DNA of 27,926 nucleotides from Gammaproteobacteria bacterium (GTDB lineage: Bacteria; Pseudomonadota; Gammaproteobacteria; S012-40): positions 1 through 27,926 of the forward strand of contig JAOTSL010000006.1 in assembly GCA_029864945.1 (NCBI GenBank). Reading direction: 5' to 3'. How positions within the stretch are numbered: position 1 is the first letter of the stretch; every line of letters begins with the position of its first letter. Below the pieces are notes generated by a model. That model was given only the letters and a program-made list of their open reading frames with translations. It ran no database searches and was not told the DNA's origin. Position numbers and translations under genes: made by a program. Positions 8,175 through 15,434 of the stretch are shown here, one piece after another.

Positions 8175-8720
8175 ATGCGAATAACTGAAACCATAATCAT
8201 TGTTGGCTTAATGTGGATCATTGAGCTTTATAATAGCAGTGTTGGTCATTCACTGGGGATGTGGGGAATCCATCCCCGTTCAGTAGATGGTTTGATTGGT
8301 ATTTTGGTGTGGCCATTTCTGCACGCAAATGTGGAACATTTGATATCAAACACAATTCCACTGGCTATTTTAAGCTGGTTTATATTACTTAGAGGCTTTA
8401 AAGACTACCTCATCGTTACAGTGGGCATTACGATTGTTGCGGGTGTGGTAATCTGGTTAGTTGCCAGACCAGCCATTCATATTGGTGCAAGCGGTTTAAT
8501 TTTTGGCTATTTCGGGTTTCTGGTCGCGGCCGCTTGGTATGAAAAAAGTATGCGCTCCTTTATTTTTGCTGTTATGACGGTGTTTCTGTATGGCGGGATT
8601 GTGTGGGGTATATTTCCACAGGCGACTCAAATTTCCTGGGAAGCGCATTTATTCGGATTATTATCAGGGCTTTTATTTGCCAGTTTTCTGGGACCTGATG
8701 AAGAGCACAAAACGCCTTAA
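8175..8720 (+). CDS. rhomboid family intramembrane serine protease
   Basis: This 181-residue protein is hydrophobic throughout, with about six predicted membrane helices. The rhomboid signatures are present in order. HANVEHLISN carries the H-x3-N motif (His55, Asn59). GASGLIFG carries the catalytic serine (Ser106), and WEAHLFGLLSG carries the catalytic histidine (His158). This is the minimal six-helix core without the N-terminal cytoplasmic domain of E. coli GlpG (276 residues). It should cleave membrane helices of substrate proteins within the cytoplasmic membrane. It follows the membrane-anchored RRM gene by 55 bases and precedes the TerB-like gene by about 21, so the three may be one transcript. 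Whether the RRM protein's membrane anchor is a substrate is only a speculation from gene order. Confidence 0.88.
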   Translation: MRITETIIIVGLMWIIELYNSSVGHSLGMWGIHPRSVDGLIGILVWPFLHANVEHLISNTIPLAILSWFILLRGFKDYLIVTVGITIVAGVVIWLVARPAIHIGASGLIFGYFGFLVAAAWYEKSMRSFIFAVMTVFLYGGIVWGIFPQATQISWEAHLFGLLSGLLFASFLGPDEEHKTP

Positions 8721-8741
8721 AGACTATTGGGACTATTAAGT

Positions 8742-9194
8742 ATGTTAAATGCAATAAAAGCCTTTTTTGAAGAAAATATTTTATCCTCTGATAAGTCTGA
8801 AGAGGGTAAACAACATGCTTTGCGTTTGGCTACAACCGCTTTGTTAATTGAAATGATGCGTATGGATGATCATTTTCATGACGCAGAGCAAAAAATGTTG
8901 ATCGTCCAAATCAAAGCATGCTTCAAGCTCACGGATACTGAAACAGAAGAATTAGTGGGGCTTGCATCTGCTGAATTACAAAACTCTACAGACTATTATC
9001 AGTTTACGTCTTTAATTAATCAGCATTTTGAATACAACGATAAACTACCTATCATCGAAGCACTGTGGGAAATAGCTTATGCTGATGATGCACTGGATAT
9101 TGATGAAGAGTATCTTGTTCGAAAAGTCTCAGAGTTGCTTTACGTTTCTCACGCCGATTTTATAGCGGCTAAACTTCGCGTTAAAAACCGTTAA
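8742..9194 (+). CDS. TerB-like (tellurite resistance TerB family) protein
   Basis: This 150-residue protein is all-helical and acidic. It contains the paired metal-binding-type segments of TerB/DjlA-like domains: LIEMMRMDDHFHDAEQKML (about 35-53), and EIAYADDALDIDEEYLVRKVSELL, where helix-turn acidic clusters recur. The length agrees with stand-alone TerB-like proteins. The family is linked to membrane-associated stress complexes, but single TerB genes outside ter operons have no settled function; no other ter genes are nearby. I start at the ATG at 8742. A TTG in frame at 8727 would add five residues but has no better ribosome-binding site. The stop codon overlaps a small AT-rich hairpin. 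Confidence 0.82.
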   Translation: MLNAIKAFFEENILSSDKSEEGKQHALRLATTALLIEMMRMDDHFHDAEQKMLIVQIKACFKLTDTETEELVGLASAELQNSTDYYQFTSLINQHFEYNDKLPIIEALWEIAYADDALDIDEEYLVRKVSELLYVSHADFIAAKLRVKNR

Positions 9195-9208
9195 AACAAT
9201 TTTTAACG
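9189..9208. terminator. weak AT-rich hairpin at the end of the TerB-like gene
   Basis: CGTTAAAA (9189-9196) and TTTTAACG (9201-9208) form a perfect 8-base stem with a CAAT loop, overlapping the stop codon. The stem is AT-rich and the T-rich stretch begins only about 8 bases later, so termination may be inefficient. Confidence 0.4.
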
Positions 9209-9277
9209 AACCTCCTTTTACTTCTTTTTTAACTGTTTTATTGATCAATCTATAAAACCCGATATTTCATGGATATC

Positions 9278-9302
9278 CTGTGGATAAGTGTGTGGATTAA
9301 AT
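9278..9302 (+). repeat. 25-base direct repeat, copy 1 of 2
   Basis: These 25 bases recur at 9626-9650 with a single difference (G at 9290, T at 9638). The repeat contains two DnaA boxes and their 12-base spacing. The distance between copies is 348 bases. Confidence 0.9.
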
Positions 9303-9311
9303 TGTTGATAA
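9279..9311 (-). promoter_or_regulatory. left DnaA-box array, three boxes with 12-base phasing
   Basis: Read on the plus strand, TGTGGATAA (9279-9287) is the exact complement of the strong DnaA box TTATCCACA. TGTGGATTA (9291-9299) and TGTTGATAA (9303-9311) each differ from it by one base. All three start exactly 12 bases apart and face the same way. The region between and after them is AT-rich. Confidence 0.7.
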
Positions 9312-9488
9312 CTTATCGGTGTCAACGGGAGAAACGAAGTAAATATCTTTCGGTAAATTACACCTGTCGTAACCACTTGTTTTATAGTAACTTTTAGTTG
9401 GTGTATGCTCGGTTTTCATCTAGTAATTGCTCGCTTTATGTTTGATATAACCAACCTTGATTGTGGGTAACTTTTAATGTGACTGGTT

Positions 9489-9515
9489 AGGTAATTATTT
9501 GCGCAGAAATTACCT
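9489..9515. repeat. 27-base inverted repeat with a TGCGCA core
   Basis: AGGTAATT (9489-9496) and AATTACCT (9508-9515) are perfect inverted arms around an 11-base spacer that contains the palindrome TGCGCA. The size and arm spacing suit a dimeric DNA-binding protein better than a terminator, because no T-run follows. Confidence 0.55.
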
Positions 9516-9564
9516 CGGTAGACATAATAATCAAGATAAGTATTCGGGCAAGATAAATATACAC

Positions 9565-9573
9565 TTATGCATA
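9565..9573 (+). promoter_or_regulatory. isolated degenerate DnaA box
   Basis: TTATGCATA differs at one position from the consensus TTATNCACA. It lies between the two strong arrays. On its own it would be weak evidence. Confidence 0.35.
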
Positions 9574-9609
9574 CCATAATGGTTATGTCATGTGGTTGGC
9601 GCCGGCGCT

Positions 9610-9647
9610 AACTTATTCACATATTCTGTGGATAAGTTTGTGGATTA
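9610..9647. promoter_or_regulatory. right DnaA-box array with an inverted box pair
   Basis: TTATTCACA (9613-9621, plus orientation) faces TGTGGATAA (9627-9635, minus orientation). With flanking bases they make a dyad of 12-base arms (9610-9621, 9627-9638) with one mismatch and a 5-base centre. A third box, TGTGGATTA (9639-9647), follows 12 bases after the second, as in the left array. The first two match the TTATNCACA consensus exactly. An AT-rich stretch (9646-9660) follows. Confidence 0.72.
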
Positions 9648-9650
9648 AAT
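9626..9650 (+). repeat. 25-base direct repeat, copy 2 of 2
   Basis: Matches 9278-9302 at 24 of 25 positions. This copy additionally has an opposed DnaA box just upstream (9613-9621), which copy 1 lacks. Confidence 0.9.
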
Positions 9651-9903
9651 GTAAATAAATAGGTTGGGTGCCCGTAAAACGGTACTTTCTGTTGGATTGA
9701 CTACTTATTGCACTTAAACGTATCTCTATGTTTTTTATGGGTTTGTTCTATTTTCGTGGTTGTATTCTCGGATTTTTTATAAAAAACAGGCACTAGGGCT
9801 TGGAAGTGCATTTACTTGTGAGTAACTTCGGGTAAGTTTGCGTCAATTATACGGCGCAGGGAAATATTAAGCCGAATTTGTCAATAGTTTTTTTGCATTA
9901 TGT

Positions 9904-11094
9904 TTAACTAATGGTGGAAATAAGCTGTTGTGTAATATTTTCGAAGGAGCCGCCAGATAAAGACTCAAGGCTTTGTATCTGAGGTTTATTGTCTGGGTTT
10001 GCCCGAGAGAAATAATTGAACAACCCCTCTACTGGATTTGATGATGAGTTTTTCATTAGATCTGAGTTCTGGCTTTTTTCGAAGTCATTACTTAGTGCAG
10101 ACATAAAGTCATGAGCGGGCTTTAGCAAATTTTCCAGTTGCGTTGGAGAGACACGATTATTTTCAGTGCCGAAGCTGTTTACTTCACGATATGCACGCGA
10201 CGCCGTTTGGGTTTGGCTTTCGTTTAAGTCTAATGCAAAGCTGGCTATTTCTGGTGTGTTAAATCCGAGGCTCAGACCTGCTTCAAATGCCGCATTTACA
10301 TCCCCATCGAAGAAGTGCTCAGAAACGGCTTTTACTTCGGTTAATAATTCTTCTATCGCTGCAATTTCTGCTTTATCTAAATTTCCTGATATAGATAGTT
10401 GTATGTTGCTAGATGAGCGCGAACCTGTCTGGTTGATGTTGGCAGTTGTGTTACCTTTTAATAAGGTTGCGTTGTATTGATGGTTTGATTGATCTTGAGA
10501 GACGCTGAGTTTTATGTTGTCACCATCCTGGGTTTTTATGTTTAACTCAAAGGATTGGGCTTTATGTTGAGTTTGGCTTGATAGTGACGTTATTTCAGTA
10601 TTGGTGTTAACGGTTGAGCCGTTTTGTGGTGCTGGCCCCATCTTATCAAGCCCAAGCTGAATCAGGTCGTATGTTTGTTGAACTGTCTCGGCAATTTGTC
10701 CAGATAAAGCATTAAGGCTAATGAGAATATCTTTAGCTTGTTTAAAACCGTTTTCGATGCCTGTTTTTGCCTGTTCGAGCATACCGTCGGTTGATTGGCC
10801 GCGCGCTTTTGCACGATTAATGGCATTTTGCACGAAACCCAAGATGCCTTTTGCGACAGATTCTGGTGTAAAGTTATTTGAATTAAGCTCTCTGATAGGC
10901 GTTGCATCAGTTTTGGCAAGTTCTTTATCGATGCCATCAATGATTTTGTCGTTAATGATGCGTAGACTTGATTCAGGCGAAAAAGACGTGTTTGACGGCG
11001 GCTGGCCATTGGGAGCAGAGGTTTTTACATCGCTCCGCTCAGCTAAAGGCAAGTTTTGCTGATTCAGTGCCGCAGATGTTATTTGGTTAATCAT
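9904..11094 (-). CDS. DUF5610-like protein of unknown function
   Basis: This 396-residue protein is low in cysteine and rich in Ser, Asn, Gln and Thr. It has two parts. Residues about 70-160 form a helical domain containing FTPESVAKGILGFVQNAI, followed by a K/Q-rich helix and QTYDLIQLGLDKM; I recognise this as resembling DUF5610, from memory only. The remainder has beta-rich stretches (FELNIKTQDGDNIKLSVS) and then helices with an acidic LLTEVKAVSEHFFDGDVNAAFEAG segment. There is no signal peptide or membrane helix. The frame extends upstream to an ATG at 11136, but the ATG at 11094 has an AGGTG ribosome-binding site 6 bases before it and is preferred. Proteins of this kind are sometimes annotated as hydrogenase components or flagellum-related, and nothing here supports either. 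It is convergent with the TerB-like gene. Confidence 0.8.
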   Translation of the reverse strand: MINQITSAALNQQNLPLAERSDVKTSAPNGQPPSNTSFSPESSLRIINDKIIDGIDKELAKTDATPIRELNSNNFTPESVAKGILGFVQNAINRAKARGQSTDGMLEQAKTGIENGFKQAKDILISLNALSGQIAETVQQTYDLIQLGLDKMGPAPQNGSTVNTNTEITSLSSQTQHKAQSFELNIKTQDGDNIKLSVSQDQSNHQYNATLLKGNTTANINQTGSRSSSNIQLSISGNLDKAEIAAIEELLTEVKAVSEHFFDGDVNAAFEAGLSLGFNTPEIASFALDLNESQTQTASRAYREVNSFGTENNRVSPTQLENLLKPAHDFMSALSNDFEKSQNSDLMKNSSSNPVEGLFNYFSRANPDNKPQIQSLESLSGGSFENITQQLISTIS

Positions 11095-11261
11095 AGTTTC
11101 ACCTATTGGTATTAACTTTCTCCTCCATCCGGTCAATATAACGGCCTCTAGATAGCTTACTTTAGTGATTTACCTGAAAGTGTGAAAAAGTCGATGTAAA
11201 GTAATTGTTTAGGTGATGTTGCTTAGGTGGGTGGGGTGTGTTTTGGTCAATTGCTAACTCG

Positions 11262-11309
11262 TTGATAACCCGGAACTTTGGTGAAAATCACCCGTAACCG
11301 GATTATCAA
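11262..11309. repeat. two-tier hairpin downstream of rapA
   Basis: Outer arms TTGATAACCCGG (11262-11273) and CCGGATTATCAA (11298-11309) pair with one mismatch. Inside them, GGTGA (11280-11284) and TCACC (11288-11292) form a second stem with an AAA loop. The structure lies about 40 bases after the rapA stop codon and about 170 bases upstream of the next gene on that strand. No T-run follows on either strand, so it is not a classical terminator. Confidence 0.6.
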
Positions 11310-11348
11310 TAAGGCACTCGAGAGGTGCGGTTAGAAGGGGGCTTAGGC

Positions 11349-14243
11349 TTAGTGCGTAATGATCACACGTACAGCATCTAGTCTGATTTTGCTTGAAGCA
11401 AGGCGTTCATTGATGATTTTGAGCAGTGTTTCTTGATGCTCTATCTCATCTTGGCGAATGCTGGGGTTTATTTGCTTTAATGCTTCTAAGCGATTTAATT
11501 CATTCTGTACTTTTTCAGTTAATGACTTTTGATTTCGCTTAATGATTTTTGGTAGTGTGGTGTCAGCAATTTCGGTTGCTTGGCTGAGTAATATTTTCAG
11601 TTCATCCATTTGCGATTTGATAATTTTGTGAGATGTTTTTTTATCAACTTTTGAAATTTCAGATGCATATAAATTGTCAGTCTGACTATTGTTGAGTACG
11701 CCGCCGGTGGCAGGAATTATAGAACGCAGTACTTCCATGTCCACAGAAATGCCGGCTTTTATGGCTTCCGGGAAAATGCATTCGATGGCAAAGTAGGTTT
11801 CTACCATCAATGTGCCGGGTTTAAATTGACGAGATTTAATTGCGATTAAAGAAGTGTTACCTTTTTCGTTGGATAGCATCATATCAATGGCATCACGCGC
11901 AAACGGGTGGTTCCAAGTGACGAATTGCATATCTTCGTTGGCGAGAGCTGTGTCGCGATTGAATGTAATAACGGTTCCGTCTTCGTTAAGTCCATGGAAG
12001 ACAGAGTCATGCATGTGTTGCCCAGGCTTTAATAACAAACTTCCAGTTCGGTAAATTTCGGAGTCAACATCAAAGGTGCTAAATGCCTGCTCCATAAAAT
12101 GTTGAAGTTCCGGGTCGGCATCTATTTCGCCAATTTCTTTTTGAAGGGCCAGTGCAATATCGCTCTTATAAGAATTTAGCTCTAAAAGGCGATCGCGTCC
12201 TTTTTGTAATGCCTCGAGATATTCAGCAAGTAAGGTTTTTGTGCTACCAATGAGTGAATCAAGCGTTGTGTGTTCAAAATTTGGATCTTGTAATAATTCC
12301 AGTAATGCAGGTTCAATTTTTCGATAAATTGTTTCACCCACTTGGCAGGTTTTTTCAAACGCGTTAAGCCCATTCATATACCATTTTGTCATTACTTCCT
12401 GTGCTGTATTTTTAAAGTAAGGAACGTGAATTTGAATGTTTTCGGTTTGACCAATTCGGTCAAGTCGCCCAATACGTTGTTCGAGTAAGTCAGGGTTAAG
12501 TGGCAGATCAAATAATACTAGGTGATGTGCAAACTGAAAGTTACGGCCTTCACTTCCAATTTCAGAACATATCAGTGCCTGAGCGCCATCAATATCATCG
12601 GCAAAATAACTAGCGGCACGATCTCGTTCAATAATGCTAAGTTCTTCGTGAAAGGCAGTAACACGCTTACCGGTTTTAATTCGAATGGCAGACTCTAAAT
12701 CTTGCGCGGTGTGGCTGCTGGCGCAAATGACTAGGATTTTTTCTGATTTGTATTTGTTGAGTAAGTTAACTAAATATTCAACGCGAGAATCGAATGTCCA
12801 CCAGTTTTTAGCTATTGATGCGTTACCGCCTAGTTCAGCTTTTAGGCTTGAAATCATCTGATAGAGACGTTCTGGCGCGATCAAAAGTTCAGGTTCATTA
12901 AGCTCCATGTGAATTGCAAGCTCGTTCGTTTCTTGATATTCAGCTGGAGGCTCTAATGCTGTAAGACGCGCGTTTCTATCAGGGAAGCCCTTTATGGTAT
13001 GGCGTGTGTTTCGAAACAGTACGCGTCCGGTACCGTGCCTATCGAGGAGTTGATCAATGATATTTTGCTTCTGCTTGTCATTCATGGCGTGATCTTGCGA
13101 GAATGAGTTGTCACCCAGAAGTTGTGATAACAAATTAAGCTGTTCTGTACTTAGTACTTTGTCGTCGAGTATCGCTTCGATAGTTGAAGCGGTTCCTTGG
13201 TATTCGGATTCTTCTTTTACAAACGCCTGAAAGTCGTGGAAGCGTTGCGGATCGAGTAAGCGTAACCGTGCAAAGTGACTGGCTTTTCCGAGTTGCTCTG
13301 GTGTGGCCGTTAACAGTAATAAACCTTTGCTCTTTTGAGAAATCGCTTCTACTGCTTTGTATTCAATGCTGGGACTTTCTTCTGACCACTGCAGGTGGTG
13401 AGCTTCGTCAATGATGACAAGATCCCAGTTACCGTCAATGGCTTGCGCGAGATGCTCTGGATTTCGAGTCAAAAAACCAAGATTGCAAAGTACTAATTGC
13501 TCCGCTTGGAAAGGATTTGCAAAATCAGTTGATTCAATTATTGCTTCGCATCTTTCTTCGTCGAAAACACTGAAAGTCAGGCAAAAGCGTCGCATCAACT
13601 CAACTAACCATTGATGCATAAGTGCTTCGGGGACAACAATTAATACACGCTCGGCTCGTCCGGTAATTAATTGGTGTTGCATAATCATGCAAGCCTCAAT
13701 GGTTTTACCAAGACCAACTTCGTCGGCGAGTAAAATACGAGGAGCGAAACGTTTTGCTACTTCATGTGCGATGTAAAGTTGATGGGGAACCAGGCTAGTT
13801 CGAGCATCATATAAGCCGGTAAGGTCGGAGTTTGCCAGCCGAGTGTTATGTGTGCGGCATTGAGTGCGTAAATCGAACCATTTAGGGTTGTCGACCTGGC
13901 CGGAAAATAAACGGTCGTACGGGCGATTTAATTGGATGTTGTTACTTAGATGGGCTTCCGCTAATGCGCAGTCGCTATTTGCCTCGTTGGTGCCTTCGTA
14001 GGTCAAAAGTCCGTCTTGTTCAGAGATACTTTTGATTTTAAGGCTCCAGCCTTCATGGCTTTCTATTGTGTCGCCGATATTAAAGGCAGCGCGACGAAGA
14101 GGCGCTGTTTGTTGGGAGTATGTACGGGTTTCGCCGCTAGCCAGAAAAACAATGGTGACTGTTCGAAAGTCACTTTTTAATACGGTTCCAAGACCAAGTC
14201 CTAACTCAGAATCACAAATCCAACGTTGCCCAGCAATAAACAT
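11349..14243 (-). CDS. rapA: RNA polymerase-associated SWI2/SNF2 ATPase RapA
   Basis: The 964-residue length is near the 968 of E. coli RapA. RapA binds core RNA polymerase and uses ATP to recycle it from stalled or post-termination complexes. The N-terminal beta-rich (Tudor-like) region covers about 1-110. The helicase core starts with Walker A DEVGLGKTIEA (Lys180), then DEAHH (279-283), LLTATPEQLG (motif III) and the motif VI segment RIGRLDRIGQ, which is diagnostic of this family. A long C-terminal region with coiled-coil-like character (about residues 870-940) ends in VRVIITH. The gene is flanked by 212 bases of non-coding DNA on its 3' side and 161 bases on its 5' side, so it is probably transcribed alone. 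Confidence 0.97.
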   Translation of the reverse strand: MFIAGQRWICDSELGLGLGTVLKSDFRTVTIVFLASGETRTYSQQTAPLRRAAFNIGDTIESHEGWSLKIKSISEQDGLLTYEGTNEANSDCALAEAHLSNNIQLNRPYDRLFSGQVDNPKWFDLRTQCRTHNTRLANSDLTGLYDARTSLVPHQLYIAHEVAKRFAPRILLADEVGLGKTIEACMIMQHQLITGRAERVLIVVPEALMHQWLVELMRRFCLTFSVFDEERCEAIIESTDFANPFQAEQLVLCNLGFLTRNPEHLAQAIDGNWDLVIIDEAHHLQWSEESPSIEYKAVEAISQKSKGLLLLTATPEQLGKASHFARLRLLDPQRFHDFQAFVKEESEYQGTASTIEAILDDKVLSTEQLNLLSQLLGDNSFSQDHAMNDKQKQNIIDQLLDRHGTGRVLFRNTRHTIKGFPDRNARLTALEPPAEYQETNELAIHMELNEPELLIAPERLYQMISSLKAELGGNASIAKNWWTFDSRVEYLVNLLNKYKSEKILVICASSHTAQDLESAIRIKTGKRVTAFHEELSIIERDRAASYFADDIDGAQALICSEIGSEGRNFQFAHHLVLFDLPLNPDLLEQRIGRLDRIGQTENIQIHVPYFKNTAQEVMTKWYMNGLNAFEKTCQVGETIYRKIEPALLELLQDPNFEHTTLDSLIGSTKTLLAEYLEALQKGRDRLLELNSYKSDIALALQKEIGEIDADPELQHFMEQAFSTFDVDSEIYRTGSLLLKPGQHMHDSVFHGLNEDGTVITFNRDTALANEDMQFVTWNHPFARDAIDMMLSNEKGNTSLIAIKSRQFKPGTLMVETYFAIECIFPEAIKAGISVDMEVLRSIIPATGGVLNNSQTDNLYASEISKVDKKTSHKIIKSQMDELKILLSQATEIADTTLPKIIKRNQKSLTEKVQNELNRLEALKQINPSIRQDEIEHQETLLKIINERLASSKIRLDAVRVIITH

Positions 14244-14302
14244 TTATACTCCAAAAAAATATACAGCGCGCAATTTCTGCGCTAAAAAGGCCGCTATATT
14301 AG

Positions 14303-14338
14303 ATTAAAACTGGAACAATTTGTAGAATAAAAACTGGA
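14303..14338. promoter_or_regulatory. direct repeat upstream of rapA
   Basis: AAAACTGGA occurs at 14306-14314 and again at 14330-14338, exactly 24 bases apart, in the short rapA upstream region. AT-rich sequence next to it (TAATAT on the minus strand near 14297) could hold the -10 element. A regulator site is possible but unproven. Confidence 0.3.
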
Positions 14339-14404
14339 GAATTGAGCGAGACTCAGCAAAAAACAAGTGGAACTGGCCAATCTTATGATTTTAGGCAATA
14401 TTTT

Positions 14405-15310
14405 TTACTGGTTTTCGCTAATGCTAATATTGTCATTGGGCAGTGTGCCAAAAATGGCATCTGCAAATTGTGGGTTTAGGCTGGCGCAATCTAAATGCTT
14501 ATCCCAGGGTACAAGTGAAAGTGTATCTGTGACTCCGAGGCTTTTTAACTGGTATGGAACGCCATGGCCATCAATAATATGCCAGCTACCAACGATGCCC
14601 ACGATCTGTTTGCCGGGATTATCTTGCCTAGCGCTTGCCAGTGCCTCTGCCATGGCTCGATCCCATAGTTGTTGTTGTTGAACGAAGCGCATAAATGCTT
14701 GCTTGCTGGCCTTTAACGGGTCTTCGTAATGCCCTTGAAAACTAATGGCTAATTGGCGAACGTAAGGCTCAGTTGGTTTTGCTGGGTCGCCGATTCCGTT
14801 TCTGTGTTGCTTTGGAATATTGTTCCAGCCGTGCTTGCCGGCCATTTTCAATAGTGATTTATCAATGTTAATTGCAATCAATGGAATATTATTATCTCTA
14901 GCGAAGGCCAGTATGGGTAGATAATGGTTGAAATCATATGCCCAGATGTCATCCCATTCAGATGCTTTAATGAAAGCATCTTTATCGATGGTTTTGTTTA
15001 TCCATTTGTCTAGTAAAGGCTGCATGCGTCTAGGGAACATTTCCAGGCCGATGACAATGCCAGGATTATTCGCGTAAAGCTTCTTTAATAATGTGAGTTG
15101 CCATTGATGGTGTGACGCATTTTCGTGATGCTCACCGAGTAAGATTAGATCTTCTTTATATACTTGTGGCAAATAATCTTCGGTGGTTAGTGTTTTACCT
15201 GAGCCCGGAAGCAGCCATTGTTCTTTTGGGATGCATTGCTCGTCAGCTTGTAGGTTATGGCTTAACAGTAATGTTAATAGCGTTAATTTAATTAGTGAGC
15301 CTGCTTGCAT
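14405..15310 (-). CDS. ChaN-family (haem-binding uptake, Tiki-like) exported protein
   Basis: This 301-residue protein starts with a signal peptide (about residues 1-22, LIKLTLLTLLLSHNLQA). The mature part has the ChaN/PF04187 hallmarks. LILLGEHHENASHHQWQL is the strand and histidine motif, IVIGLEMFPRRMQPLLDKW is next, and GIVGSWHIIDGHGVPYQL is near the C-terminus. The family includes Campylobacter ChaN, a haem-binding outer-membrane lipoprotein, and is structurally related to the Tiki metalloproteases. Here I see no lipobox, because the first cysteine follows LQADEQ, so a soluble periplasmic form is more likely. Co-factor and role are not settled; haem or metal binding is inferred from the family. 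Confidence 0.85.
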   Translation of the reverse strand: MQAGSLIKLTLLTLLLSHNLQADEQCIPKEQWLLPGSGKTLTTEDYLPQVYKEDLILLGEHHENASHHQWQLTLLKKLYANNPGIVIGLEMFPRRMQPLLDKWINKTIDKDAFIKASEWDDIWAYDFNHYLPILAFARDNNIPLIAINIDKSLLKMAGKHGWNNIPKQHRNGIGDPAKPTEPYVRQLAISFQGHYEDPLKASKQAFMRFVQQQQLWDRAMAEALASARQDNPGKQIVGIVGSWHIIDGHGVPYQLKSLGVTDTLSLVPWDKHLDCASLNPQFADAIFGTLPNDNISISENQ

Positions 15311-15413
15311 TGGAAAATCCTTGGTTGAGGGTAGTCTGTAAATGCAGGCAGTATGCCGATTAGTAACTACACAGCGAATTCATCTTTTGTTTCGGGTGAA
15401 GCCTAAACACGCT

Positions 15414-15434
15414 GAGTAGCTACTCAAGCTACTC
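15414..15434. repeat. small hairpin across the dinG stop codon
   Basis: GAGTAGCT (15414-15421) and AGCTACTC (15427-15434) are perfect inverted arms with a 5-base loop; the left arm also forms the palindrome GAGTAGCTACTC with the loop. The dinG stop codon (15431-15429) lies in the right arm. No T-run follows. Confidence 0.5.

Larger units (their letters stand above)
9209..9903. other. gene-free convergent intergenic region rich in DnaA boxes and repeats
   Basis: No reading frame with a plausible start and ribosome-binding site is visible here on either strand. Both flanking genes end at this region, so their promoters are not here. The bases include three perfect and two near-perfect DnaA boxes in two arrays, and one isolated degenerate box. 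There are also a 25-base direct repeat, a 27-base inverted repeat, and a repeated 10-mer GTAACTTTTA (9387-9396, 9467-9476). CAAGATAA occurs twice, 17 bases apart (9532-9539, 9549-9556), and a GC palindrome GCGCCGGCGC (9600-9609) sits in AT-rich surroundings. Only one GATC is seen, so Dam-type control like that of E. coli oriC is unlikely. A replication-control site is the best guess. Confidence 0.75.

Noticed and set aside
9521..9560. IHF-type site near AATCAA
   Set aside because: The second half of the consensus (TTR after four bases) is missing, and no other candidate in the region matches fully.
9575..9587. dif-like sequence CATAA-TGG-TTATG in the convergent non-coding region
   Set aside because: The XerC/XerD half-site pattern needs a 6-base centre and 11-base arms. 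Here the centre is 3 bases and the left arm does not match.
14367..14681. 104-codon open frame on the plus strand
   Set aside because: Antisense shadow of the ChaN-family gene, which has a signal peptide and family motifs.
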